Shown piece after piece: positions 1 through 6,233 of a DNA stretch of 14,227 nt. Where the stretch lies: positions 1-14,227 of the forward strand of contig JAKFUJ010000220.1 in NCBI GenBank assembly GCA_021732805.1, given 5' to 3'. The translations under genes were made by a program, and so were the position numbers. Position 1 is the stretch's first letter; each line of letters starts with the position of its first letter. Origin of the DNA: Betaproteobacteria bacterium (GTDB lineage Bacteria > Pseudomonadota > Gammaproteobacteria > Burkholderiales > SG8-41). The notes below the pieces were generated by a model that saw only the letters and a list, made by a program, of their open reading frames with translations, was not told the origin of the DNA and did not search any database.

Positions 1-88
1 CCGTGATTACATCGCGACCTGCAGCGACAAAAACCGCTACCGCATTTATCTCAATCCCCAGGGCAAGGTCGCCGCCGAAAAACGCTGA
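1..88 (+). CDS. C-terminal fragment of an unrecognised protein
   Basis: An open frame enters at the left edge (first full codon at base 2) and ends at TGA 86-88, giving 28 residues that finish in LNPQGKVAAEKR. The stretch is rich in charged residues and tyrosine (CSDKNRYRIYLNP) and reads like the C-terminus of a real, probably small secreted or cytosolic protein, but it is too short for a family call. It converges with the acetyltransferase gene on the other strand; the two stop codons are 9 bp apart. The alternative is a chance open frame. Its natural-looking composition and its end just before the next gene favour a genuine gene end. Confidence 0.5.
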   Translation, partial: RDYIATCSDKNRYRIYLNPQGKVAAEKR

Positions 89-97
89 ATCCTGCGT

Positions 98-601
98 TCA
101 GCCGGTGATCGTGTACTGCATGATCACCGTATCCAGCCAGCGCCCGAATTTCAGCCCGACATTGCGCATAGTGCCGACTTCCCGGAACCCCAGTGCGCGA
201 TGCAAACCAATCGATGCCGTATTGCCGCTGTCGCCGATGATCGCCACCAGCTCACGATAACCGGCCGCGGCCGATTGCGCGATGACCTGCGCCAGCAGCG
301 CGCGGCCCGCGCCGAGACCGGTCGCGTCCGGGGCGATGTACACCGAGTCTTCCGCAGTATGGCGATAAGCGGTGCGCGAGCGGTAAAGCCCGGCGTAGGC
401 GTAACCGATGACGACTCCGTCATTTTCCGCCGCCAGATACGGCAGCCCTGCAGCCAGTACGGCATCGCGACGACTCAGCATCTCGTCTACGTCCGGCGGA
501 ATCTCCTCAAAGGAGCCGGTGCCTTGCAATACGTGGTGCGCATAAATGGCCTGCAACCTGACCATGTCGCCGATTCCCGCCGAACGGACTCTAATGCTCA
601 T
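98..601 (-). CDS. GNAT N-acetyltransferase, phosphinothricin acetyltransferase-like
   Basis: Predicted cytosolic acetyl-CoA-dependent N-acetyltransferase of 167 residues. The GNAT fold is visible: an N-terminal IRVRSAGIGDMVRLQAIYAHHV segment matching the opening of Pat/Bar-type enzymes, a central YAGLYRSRTAYRHTAEDSVY block, the acetyl-CoA pyrophosphate loop ATGLGAGRALL, and a C-terminal VAIIGDSGNTASIGLHRALGF followed by GRWLD. These blocks are typical of phosphinothricin acetyltransferases. Many chromosomal members act instead on amino acids such as methionine sulfoximine or sulfone, so the natural substrate is open. The frame stays open upstream to 787, but that would run into the divergent dehydrogenase gene. 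The ATG at 601 is preceded by GAGGG five bases away and begins exactly where family similarity begins, so it was chosen. Another in-frame ATG at 613 lacks a ribosome site. Confidence 0.85.
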   Translation of the reverse strand: MSIRVRSAGIGDMVRLQAIYAHHVLQGTGSFEEIPPDVDEMLSRRDAVLAAGLPYLAAENDGVVIGYAYAGLYRSRTAYRHTAEDSVYIAPDATGLGAGRALLAQVIAQSAAAGYRELVAIIGDSGNTASIGLHRALGFREVGTMRNVGLKFGRWLDTVIMQYTITG

Positions 602-606
602 CAACG

Positions 607-611
607 CCCTC
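607..611 (-). promoter_or_regulatory. Ribosome-binding site that fixes the acetyltransferase start
   Basis: On the minus strand GAGGG lies five bases before the ATG at 601. No comparable purine run precedes the in-frame ATGs at 613 or 787, so this site supports the shorter 167-residue product. Confidence 0.55.
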
Positions 612-700
612 ATCTGACGGGTAACAAACCTGTTTTGACAGATTACACCAGGCGAAGTCTCTGAAGCTGCGCGGGAAAGTCCACACCTCATGCAAGCAAA

Positions 701-730
701 TTGACTCCGGGAAGCGCCTTCATCTACGCT
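701..730 (+). promoter_or_regulatory. Weak candidate promoter for the FMN dehydrogenase gene
   Basis: TTGACT (701-706) and TACGCT (725-730) are separated by 18 bp and lie about 35 bp before the ATG at 765. The -35 box is good and the -10 box poor. A perfect TTGACA at 635-640 in the same 163-bp divergent gap has no fitting -10 box at 17 bp. The gap serves two divergent genes, so promoters on both strands are expected. On the minus strand TGTAAT (647-642) could be the -10 of the acetyltransferase gene. Confidence 0.25.
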
Positions 731-764
731 CAGCGGTTCAATATGTGACCTTGCGAGAAATCCC

Positions 765-2015
765 ATGTCAAACGCTGCCGCAAACACGGCTCTGTCCTCG
801 GCTGACCGTGCCGCACCACATCTGACCAGTGCATCGGCCCCGTCCGCGCTGCGACTGATGCTGGCACTGGAGGATTTCGAAGCGCCCGCGCGCCGCTACA
901 TTCCGCGACCGATCTACGGTTATGTCTCCGGCGGCGTCGAGCGCAACGTGACGCTGAACTGGAATCGTTCGGTATTCGACGACCTCGCGCTGGTGCCGCG
1001 CATGCTGGTCGGCGTATCGCAGCGCACGCAGAAAACCGAAATCTTCGGTCGCACCTACGATTCGCCGTTCGGCATCGCGCCGATGGGCGGCACCTCACTG
1101 GCTGCGTTCCAGGGCGACCTCGCACTGGCCACAGCCGCCGCATCGCGCAACATACCGATGATCCTCAGCGGTGCATCGCTGACGCCGCTGGAAAAAATAC
1201 GCAAGGCCGCCCCCAATCACACCTGGTTCCAGGCTTACCTGCCCGGTGACGAGCAGGCGATCACCGAGCTGGTCGAGCGTGTAACCAAGGCCGGTTACGA
1301 CACGCTGGTGCTGACGGTGGACATCCCCGTTGGTTCGAATCGCGAGAACAACGTGCGCAACGGTTACAACGCGCCGCTGCGCCCCAATCTGCGGCTCGCG
1401 CTGCAATGCCTGGCGCGGCCGAGCTGGCTCATCGGCACGGCGTTGCGCACCTACTTTACGCAGGGCATGCCGCATTTCGAGAACATGGGCAAACGCACGC
1501 CGCTGGTGTCACGCACCGCCGTGCGCGAACGCGCCGACCGTGACCATCTGAGCTGGACGCATGTGGCGCTGATGCGCAGCCTGTGGCAAGGCAAACTGGT
1601 GATCAAGGGCATCCTCGACAAACGCGATGCCGTCATCGCGTGCGAACACGGCTGCGACGGCATCATCGTTTCCAACCACGGTGGCCGCCAGCTCGACTCG
1701 GCCACCTCTCCGCTGCGCGTGCTGCCGGGCATCGTTGCCGCAGCCGGCGACATGACGGTGATGATGGACAGCGGCGTGCGTCGCGGCACCGACGTGCTGA
1801 AGGCGCTGGCGCTGGGTGCGAAATTCGTATTTGTCGGACGACCGATGCTCTACGCGGCAGCCGTCGCCGGGGAAACCGGCGTGCGCCATGCCATCAAACT
1901 GCTGCACGACGAAATCGACCGCGACATGGCCATGCTCGGCACCAATAGCATCTCAGAAGTGACACGTGAAATGCTGATGGATGCGCGCAGCCTCGAAGTT
2001 TACGGTCTGCGCTGA
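765..2015 (+). CDS. FMN-dependent alpha-hydroxy-acid dehydrogenase (L-lactate dehydrogenase / glycolate oxidase family)
   Basis: Predicted flavoenzyme oxidising an L-2-hydroxy acid to the 2-oxo acid, 416 residues, longer than glycolate oxidase (about 370). The TIM-barrel signatures occur in order: IYGYVSGG (active-site Tyr near 53), GIAPMGGT (about 103-110, FMN binding), WFQAYLPGD (154-162), LVLTVDIPVGSNRE (181-194), VIKGIL with Lys281, VSNHGGRQLD with catalytic His305 and Arg308, then DSGVRRGTDVLKALALGA (335-352) and VFVGRP for FMN phosphate. The segment at about 205-260 corresponds to the loop that anchors LldD and mandelate dehydrogenase to the membrane, so electrons may go to quinone rather than oxygen. 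The roughly 30-residue N-terminal extension is low-complexity Ala/Ser, and a later start at Met32 is possible. The ribosome site before 765 (GAGA) is weak. Lactate, glycolate, mandelate or another hydroxy acid all remain possible substrates. Confidence 0.9.
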   Translation: MSNAAANTALSSADRAAPHLTSASAPSALRLMLALEDFEAPARRYIPRPIYGYVSGGVERNVTLNWNRSVFDDLALVPRMLVGVSQRTQKTEIFGRTYDSPFGIAPMGGTSLAAFQGDLALATAAASRNIPMILSGASLTPLEKIRKAAPNHTWFQAYLPGDEQAITELVERVTKAGYDTLVLTVDIPVGSNRENNVRNGYNAPLRPNLRLALQCLARPSWLIGTALRTYFTQGMPHFENMGKRTPLVSRTAVRERADRDHLSWTHVALMRSLWQGKLVIKGILDKRDAVIACEHGCDGIIVSNHGGRQLDSATSPLRVLPGIVAAAGDMTVMMDSGVRRGTDVLKALALGAKFVFVGRPMLYAAAVAGETGVRHAIKLLHDEIDRDMAMLGTNSISEVTREMLMDARSLEVYGLR

Positions 2016-2051
2016 GTGGGCCACGAAATTCAAATCGCAATCTGGCGCAGG

Positions 2052-2075
2052 AACGCTGCGGCGGGGCGTTTTTTT
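2052..2075 (+). terminator. Probable Rho-independent terminator after the FMN dehydrogenase gene
   Basis: AACGC (2052-2056) and GCGTT (2066-2070) form a short GC-containing stem around the loop TGCGGCGGG, followed by an uninterrupted T run to 2075. It lies 37 bp after the dehydrogenase stop and just before the end of the convergent amidohydrolase gene. The stem is only five base pairs, so strength is uncertain. Confidence 0.6.
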
Positions 2076-2089
2076 GAGCGTGTAGATGA

Positions 2090-2929
2090 TCAGTATTCCG
2101 CAAATCCGTAAAGCCGTGCCGGATTGGCTGCCAGGATGCGATTGCGAATCCCGGGATCGGGTGCCCAGTCCAGCAGCAGATCCAGCAACGTTACGTCATC
2201 TGGTGGTGTGGTCCGGCTCGGCAGCGGATGCGGCCAGTTGCTTGCCCACACCAGGCGCTCCGGCGCGTGCTTGACCAGCGCCTTGGCCAGCACGCCGATA
2301 TCCGGGTAATACGGCGGCCCCGCTACAGACAGCATGTACGCCCCTGAAAGCTTGACCCAACACCGCCCGGTATCAACCAGCCGCAGCAATGTCCGGAATC
2401 CGGGATGATCAGGTGTGACCGGTTCCAGAAATTTGCCGACATGTTCAATGACCAGGGGACACTGCAAGCGTTTGAGCAAGCCTTCGCGCTCATGAAACAG
2501 CCGGCCATCCATCTGGAACTGGACATGCCAGCCAAGTGCTGCGACGCGTGCCGCCATGTCTTCCAGCATTTCCCAGGGCAACTCAGGTCGATCAAGCATG
2601 CGAAAACGCACTCCGCGTATGCCTCCCCGGGTCAGCCTTTCGAGTTCATCATCAGTAACGCTGCCGTCAACCACCGCTATGCCGCGCGCGCAATCACCGA
2701 GTTCCGCAATCGCCTCCAGCGTGCAGCGATTATCCCTGCCGTATGCCGTAGGCTGTACAACTACGACACGCTCCAGCCCCAGGCGCTGCTGTAGTTCCCG
2801 GTACGCCGATACGGAAGCATCGGGTTCCCGTCTACGCGCATTTCCAGCCAGCGGAAAACGGCGGTCAAAAAAATGCATGTGACAATCGCAGGCGCCACGC
2901 GGCGTTTTCAGTAATGGCTTTTCAGTCAT
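2090..2929 (-). CDS. Amidohydrolase-family metal-type hydrolase, 2-pyrone-4,6-dicarboxylate lactonase-like
   Basis: A TIM-barrel amidohydrolase (COG3618 / amidohydrolase 2 type) of 279 residues, typical for the family, which opens lactones such as 2-pyrone-4,6-dicarboxylate or sugar lactones. Visible signatures: CDCHMHFFD with the first-strand HxH (His17, His19), VVVQPTAYGRDN (57-68), GIRGVRFRML (103-112), IEHVGKF with His163, WVKLSG (191-196) and LVWASNWPHP (227-236). The last motif usually reads with Asp where this protein has Asn231; Asp there is the catalytic base in LigI-type lactonases. The ATG at 2929 was chosen; a TTG two codons upstream also opens the frame, and neither has a clear ribosome site. 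The gene faces away from the adjacent Bug receptor, sharing a 106-bp control region, a common pairing in Burkholderiales. The substrate is not readable. Confidence 0.85.
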   Translation of the reverse strand: MTEKPLLKTPRGACDCHMHFFDRRFPLAGNARRREPDASVSAYRELQQRLGLERVVVVQPTAYGRDNRCTLEAIAELGDCARGIAVVDGSVTDDELERLTRGGIRGVRFRMLDRPELPWEMLEDMAARVAALGWHVQFQMDGRLFHEREGLLKRLQCPLVIEHVGKFLEPVTPDHPGFRTLLRLVDTGRCWVKLSGAYMLSVAGPPYYPDIGVLAKALVKHAPERLVWASNWPHPLPSRTTPPDDVTLLDLLLDWAPDPGIRNRILAANPARLYGFAEY

Positions 2930-2951
2930 GTGCAATCGAAAAACAGGATGC

Positions 2952-2981
2952 TGGACAGTGCTTTCGACGATACCCCATAAT
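2952..2981 (+). promoter_or_regulatory. Candidate sigma70-type promoter for the first Bug receptor
   Basis: TGGACA (2952-2957) and CATAAT (2976-2981) each match five of six consensus bases and are 18 bp apart. They lie 54 bp before the receptor ATG, in the gap shared with the divergent amidohydrolase gene. Predicted by eye only. Confidence 0.45.
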
Positions 2982-3035
2982 CCTCCGGCGCCATAAAAAT
3001 TCTAAAGTCGCAGCAGTACTTTACAAGGAGGAATC

Positions 3036-4004
3036 ATGAAACAACTCATGGTATGGCTGATAACGGCCCTGCTGTCCTGTGCCGCTGTTGCTCACGCACA
3101 GAACTATCCCTCTAAACCGGTGCGCATCGTGGTCGGTTTCGCGCCCGGCGGCTCGACGGATCTCACGGCGCGCATTTTCGCGCAGGAACTGAACAAGCTG
3201 TGGAACAATCAGGTCATCGTGGACAACCGTCCCGGGGCGAGCGGCATGATCGGCGCCGAAGTCGCGGCCAAGGCTGCGCCCGATGGATACACCTGGCTGG
3301 TATCACCACAGACCAGTATCGTGGTCGCACCGTTGATTTTCAAAAAAGTTAATTATGATGCGGTCAAGGATTTTGCAACCGTTTCGGTGATCGGCTCCAC
3401 GCCGCAACTGCTCGTCTTGCATCCTTCACTGCCCGCAAAGAATTTCAGGGAGTTCGCTGCATTCGTCAAAGCCAACGCGAAAAATCTGTCGTTTGGCTCA
3501 GGCGGCTTCGGCTCGACACCGCATATGGCGGGCGAATTGTTCAACTCGTCGCTGAAAGTGCGGGTCACACATGTCCCGTATAAAGGCGAAAACCCGGGTG
3601 TCGCCGATTTGTTGGGTGGACAGATTCCCTACATGTTCTCGAATTTCCCGGTGGTATTTCCGCACGTCAAATCCGGGAAACTGAAAGCAATGGCCATCAC
3701 CAGCCCGCAGCGTTCTCCGCTCGCGCCGGAATTTCCGACCGTCGCAGAATCAGGTATACCCGGTTTTGATACCGCGACATGGAGCGGACTTTATCTGCCT
3801 TCTGCCACGCCACGCGAGATCGTGCAGCGCGTACATGCCGCCATACACAAAATTCAGACTGAGCCGGAATTCCGGAAACGTATGCTGGAGCAAGGTATAG
3901 ATCAGAGCAGTGCCGACACACCGGAAAAACATGCGGCTTTCGTCAAGGCCGAATTCACGCGCTGGGGCAAAGTGATCCGTGAGGCTGGCGTCAGGGTCGA
4001 ATAG
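3036..4004 (+). CDS. Bug/TctC-type periplasmic solute-binding protein
   Basis: A tripartite tricarboxylate transporter receptor of 322 residues. It carries a Sec signal peptide (basic MKQ, a hydrophobic core, probable cleavage after AHA near residue 21). The Bug family hallmarks follow: NYPSKPVRIVVGFAPGGSTD near the mature N-terminus, VDNRPGASGMIGAE at about 61-74, THVPYKGENPG at about 179-189, and the C-terminal tail. The protein binds a carboxylate or similar small molecule in the periplasm. AAGGAGG (3025-3031) four bases before the ATG strongly supports the start. No TctA or TctB membrane subunit is nearby, as is usual for orphan Bug proteins, which either share a remote transporter or act as sensors. 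The neighbouring amidohydrolase suggests the ligand is a substrate or product of that enzyme (inference). Confidence 0.93.
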   Translation: MKQLMVWLITALLSCAAVAHAQNYPSKPVRIVVGFAPGGSTDLTARIFAQELNKLWNNQVIVDNRPGASGMIGAEVAAKAAPDGYTWLVSPQTSIVVAPLIFKKVNYDAVKDFATVSVIGSTPQLLVLHPSLPAKNFREFAAFVKANAKNLSFGSGGFGSTPHMAGELFNSSLKVRVTHVPYKGENPGVADLLGGQIPYMFSNFPVVFPHVKSGKLKAMAITSPQRSPLAPEFPTVAESGIPGFDTATWSGLYLPSATPREIVQRVHAAIHKIQTEPEFRKRMLEQGIDQSSADTPEKHAAFVKAEFTRWGKVIREAGVRVE

Positions 4005-4035
4005 CGCCCATCAACGGCAAAACATCGCGGTCGGT

Positions 4036-4932
4036 TTATGCCGGGAAAGCCACTCCTTCCTGTTCGCAGGAATTGGCGACGTCGCTGACCGTGACCCGGC
4101 GCATGTCGCGCACCCAGCGCAGGTCTTCGAAATCCGTGCCGCGATGCATGGTGCAGCGGTTGTCCCACATCACCAGTTCGTGCGGCCGCCAACGATGCGT
4201 GTAAACGAACTGCCGTTGCGTAACATGGGCAATCAGTTCATCAATCAACGCGCGACCCTCGCTGTCGGGCATGCCCCAGATGCGCCCGGCGTGCGAAGCG
4301 ACATACAGTGACTTGCGTCCGTTCTGCGGGATCGTGCGCACCAGCACCTGCGGCACCGGCGGCAGTCGCTGCTGTTCTTCCTCGGTAAATTCGGAAAAAC
4401 CGCTGCGCCGGCGTGAAGTCGCAATCCAGTGTTCAACGACCAGCCCCTGCAATTTGCGTTTGGCGGCCTCCGTCAGCGCGTCATAGGCAGCGCGCTGATC
4501 GGCAAATTGAGTATGGCCGCCGATGGGCGCCACCGTTTCCGCATACAACAGCGAGCAAATACTCGGCAGCCGTTTGAACGAACTGTCGGTGTGCCACAGT
4601 TTGTTGCCGGCCTTGTACATGCGCTGGCGGCTGGTCTCCCCCCAGATCTTGCCCTCTGCCGACAAGTTTGAAATATCCGCAAACGCCCCGCTGAATCGCA
4701 TGGGCGTCGCTTTCGGATCCAGCGTGCGATCGCGTTCGATGGGACCGAAATGGGCGGAAAACGCCAGTTGCTGATCCTGGGTCAGTTGCTGCTGCGGAAA
4801 TATCAGCACGGCGTATTTCCAGAACGCCGCCTTGATCGCTGACAGATCGTCGTCCGCCAGCGGCTTCGACAAATCAACATCGCCGACTTCGGCCGCAAAA
4901 TCCGGCATGACAGGGAACAGGGTGATGGCCAT
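4036..4932 (-). CDS. TauD/TfdA-family Fe(II)/2-oxoglutarate-dependent dioxygenase
   Basis: A cytosolic non-haem iron oxygenase of 298 residues that would couple 2-oxoglutarate decarboxylation to hydroxylation, usually cleaving ether, sulfonate or similar bonds. The metal triad is visible: WHTDSSF gives His114 and Asp116, and CTMHRGTDF gives His263. RDMRRVTV (Arg278/279) supplies the 2-oxoglutarate carboxylate anchor. VLIFPQQQLT and FGPIERD (about 42-68) are standard for the family. Spacing and the WHTDSSF motif closely resemble TfdA (2,4-D dioxygenase), but TfdA-like proteins of unknown substrate are common. The frame is open to 5028, but the ATG at 4932 is preceded by GGAG eight bases away and coincides with the start of family similarity. 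It converges with the Bug gene (31-bp gap) and diverges from the CmcJ-like gene. Confidence 0.9.
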   Translation of the reverse strand: MAITLFPVMPDFAAEVGDVDLSKPLADDDLSAIKAAFWKYAVLIFPQQQLTQDQQLAFSAHFGPIERDRTLDPKATPMRFSGAFADISNLSAEGKIWGETSRQRMYKAGNKLWHTDSSFKRLPSICSLLYAETVAPIGGHTQFADQRAAYDALTEAAKRKLQGLVVEHWIATSRRRSGFSEFTEEEQQRLPPVPQVLVRTIPQNGRKSLYVASHAGRIWGMPDSEGRALIDELIAHVTQRQFVYTHRWRPHELVMWDNRCTMHRGTDFEDLRWVRDMRRVTVSDVANSCEQEGVAFPA

Positions 4933-4940
4933 GTACTCAG

Positions 4941-4944
4941 CTCC
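4941..4944 (-). promoter_or_regulatory. Ribosome-binding site that fixes the dioxygenase start
   Basis: GGAG on the minus strand lies eight bases before the ATG at 4932. The upstream in-frame start at 5028 would add 32 residues without family similarity and would overlap the region needed for the divergent promoters. Confidence 0.5.
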
Positions 4945-4954
4945 GTTTGCTATT

Positions 4955-4997
4955 CGCTTGAGAAGCGTATTATCGGTTTGTTTACTCGCGCGACAAC
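4955..4997. promoter_or_regulatory. Overlapping divergent promoter candidates between the two oxygenase genes
   Basis: On the plus strand TTGAGA (4958-4963) and TTTACT (4981-4986) are 17 bp apart. On the minus strand TTGTCG (4996-4991) and GATAAT (4974-4969) are 16 bp apart. The two hexamer pairs interleave. A five-base inverted repeat, CGCTT-GAG-AAGCG (4955-4967), covers the plus-strand -35 box and lies just downstream of the minus-strand -10 box, where a repressor could control both genes. All by eye; no transcription data. Confidence 0.35.
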
Positions 4998-5051
4998 CTG
5001 AAATTCTGGATGCTGGACCGAACCGCACACTTCACAGCCTGAATACAACCC

Positions 5052-5885
5052 ATGACCGCCCTCCATACCGCTGTTGCAGCGCAAGAAAAACTGCTCGCAT
5101 CCATGCCCTACACGCTGGACAGCGGCGAAAAACTAGTCAACGAAACTTTCGGCCCGAACAACACCCAGCGCCGTTCCAGCGGCACCATCGACTGGCGCGA
5201 CATCGCCATTCATAACGGCCGCATGCAGGCGGAGCCGTTTACGCTGGATCGCAACGGTTTCATGTTCACCACGCATTACACCGCGATCAGGGATTTTCAT
5301 GATGCGGAAGAACTGAAATCGGTTTATTACGCCGAAGTCGCAGCGCTGATACAGCAACACTCCGGCGCCAAACGCGTCGTGGTGTTTGATCACACGCTGC
5401 GCTCCGGCGACGAAAGCGAACGTGTCGCCAAATTGCTGCGCGAGCCGGTGCTGTGGGCGCACAACGACTATACCGAATGGTCCGGGCCGCAACGCGTGCG
5501 CGACCTGCTGCCGGACGAAGCGGAAGCGTTGCTGAAAAACCGCTTCGCCATCATCCAGGTGTGGCGCGCCACCCATCAGCCGATCCAGTCCAATCCGCTG
5601 GCGATCGCCGATGCGACCAGCGTGCCCTTCGATGACATGATGATCGCCGAGCGCCGCTATCCGACGCGCATCGGCCAGACCTACCGCCTGCGCTACGGCG
5701 CCGGGCACCGCTGGTTTTATTTTCCGCTGATGCGCCGCGAAGAGGCGCTGGTGTTCAAGGTGTTCGATTCCGCGACCGACGGTCGCGCGCGTTTTACCGC
5801 GCACACTTCATTCGAAGATCCGACGACGACGTCCGGCGCCCCGCCGCGGCAGAGCATCGAGGCGCGGGCGCTGGTATTTTTCTGA
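5052..5885 (+). CDS. CmcJ/NvfI-family putative non-haem oxygenase
   Basis: A 277-residue protein of the CmcJ/NvfI/AsaB family, whose characterised members belong to secondary-metabolite pathways (cephamycin methoxylation partner CmcJ; the fungal Fe(II)/2-oxoglutarate enzyme NvfI). Recognised from VVVFDHTLR (109-117), AHNDYTEWSGPQRV (136-149), NRFAIIQVWRATHQPIQSNP (163-182), EALVFKVFDS (231-240), FTAHTSFEDP (248-257) and the terminal RQSIEARALVFF. His137-x-Asp139, the distal His251 and Arg267 could form an iron site with a 2-oxoglutarate anchor; this is my reading by analogy with NvfI. No strong ribosome site precedes the ATG at 5052; similarity begins about 30 residues in, so a later start is possible. 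It lies 12 bp before the DUF1330 gene and diverges from the TfdA-like gene. Substrate unknown. Confidence 0.8.
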   Translation: MTALHTAVAAQEKLLASMPYTLDSGEKLVNETFGPNNTQRRSSGTIDWRDIAIHNGRMQAEPFTLDRNGFMFTTHYTAIRDFHDAEELKSVYYAEVAALIQQHSGAKRVVVFDHTLRSGDESERVAKLLREPVLWAHNDYTEWSGPQRVRDLLPDEAEALLKNRFAIIQVWRATHQPIQSNPLAIADATSVPFDDMMIAERRYPTRIGQTYRLRYGAGHRWFYFPLMRREEALVFKVFDSATDGRARFTAHTSFEDPTTTSGAPPRQSIEARALVFF

Positions 5886-5897
5886 ACCGGAGGATTC

Positions 5898-6194
5898 ATG
5901 GCCAAGGCTTACTGGGTGGTGTGTTACCGGGCAATCCACGACACGGAAGCGTTCAAGCGGTATGCCGCCGTGGCGCCGGCTGCCGTGCAGGCGAATGGCG
6001 GCCGTTTTCTGGTACGCGGCATGGCGGCGAAGGTGTACGAAGCCGGCATCGAGCAGCGCGTGGTGGTCATCGAATTCGACAGCCTGGCGCAGGCTCTCGC
6101 TGCGCATGACACGCCGGCATATCAGGCTGCCCTGAAAGAACTCGCCGGTGGCGCTGTCGAACGTGACCTGCGCATCGTCGAGGGCCTCGCCTGA
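5898..6194 (+). CDS. DUF1330 family protein
   Basis: A 98-residue protein matching the DUF1330 family (dimeric alpha-beta barrel, ferredoxin-like fold). It begins AKAYWVVCYRAIHDTEAFKRY, has the central GGRFLVRGM (34-42) and VVVIEFDSLAQALAAHDTPAYQ, and ends DLRIVEGL, all typical of the family. Its biochemical role is not established; the fold is shared with small monooxygenases and isomerases. CGGAGG lies five bases before the ATG, and the start is only 12 bp after the stop of the CmcJ-like gene, so the two are very likely co-transcribed and DUF1330 may act on the same compound (inference). Confidence 0.88.
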   Translation: MAKAYWVVCYRAIHDTEAFKRYAAVAPAAVQANGGRFLVRGMAAKVYEAGIEQRVVVIEFDSLAQALAAHDTPAYQAALKELAGGAVERDLRIVEGLA

Positions 6195-6233
6195 CGGCGG
6201 CCGTGATTACGTCAGGCCCTGTCAACCATTACA

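Noticed and set aside
98..601. A dedicated herbicide-resistance (bar/pat) gene
   Set aside because: Chromosomal Pat-like acetyltransferases are common and often act on amino-acid analogues; the sequence alone does not show phosphinothricin specificity.
630..641. CTGT-TTTG-ACAG as an operator in the first divergent gap
   Set aside because: Arms of only four bases; expected by chance at this frequency.
602..787. N-terminal extension of the acetyltransferase to 787
   Set aside because: It would overlap the start of the divergent dehydrogenase gene, adds 62 residues without GNAT similarity, and the ATG at 601 has a good ribosome site.
4036..4932. True tfdA (2,4-D dioxygenase)
   Set aside because: The motifs match the TauD/TfdA family, but no other tfd genes are present and TfdA-like proteins of unknown substrate are frequent, so no symbol was assigned.
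5133..5804. A 223-codon minus-strand frame opposite the CmcJ-like gene
   Set aside because: The plus-strand product has clear family motifs; the antisense frame has none.
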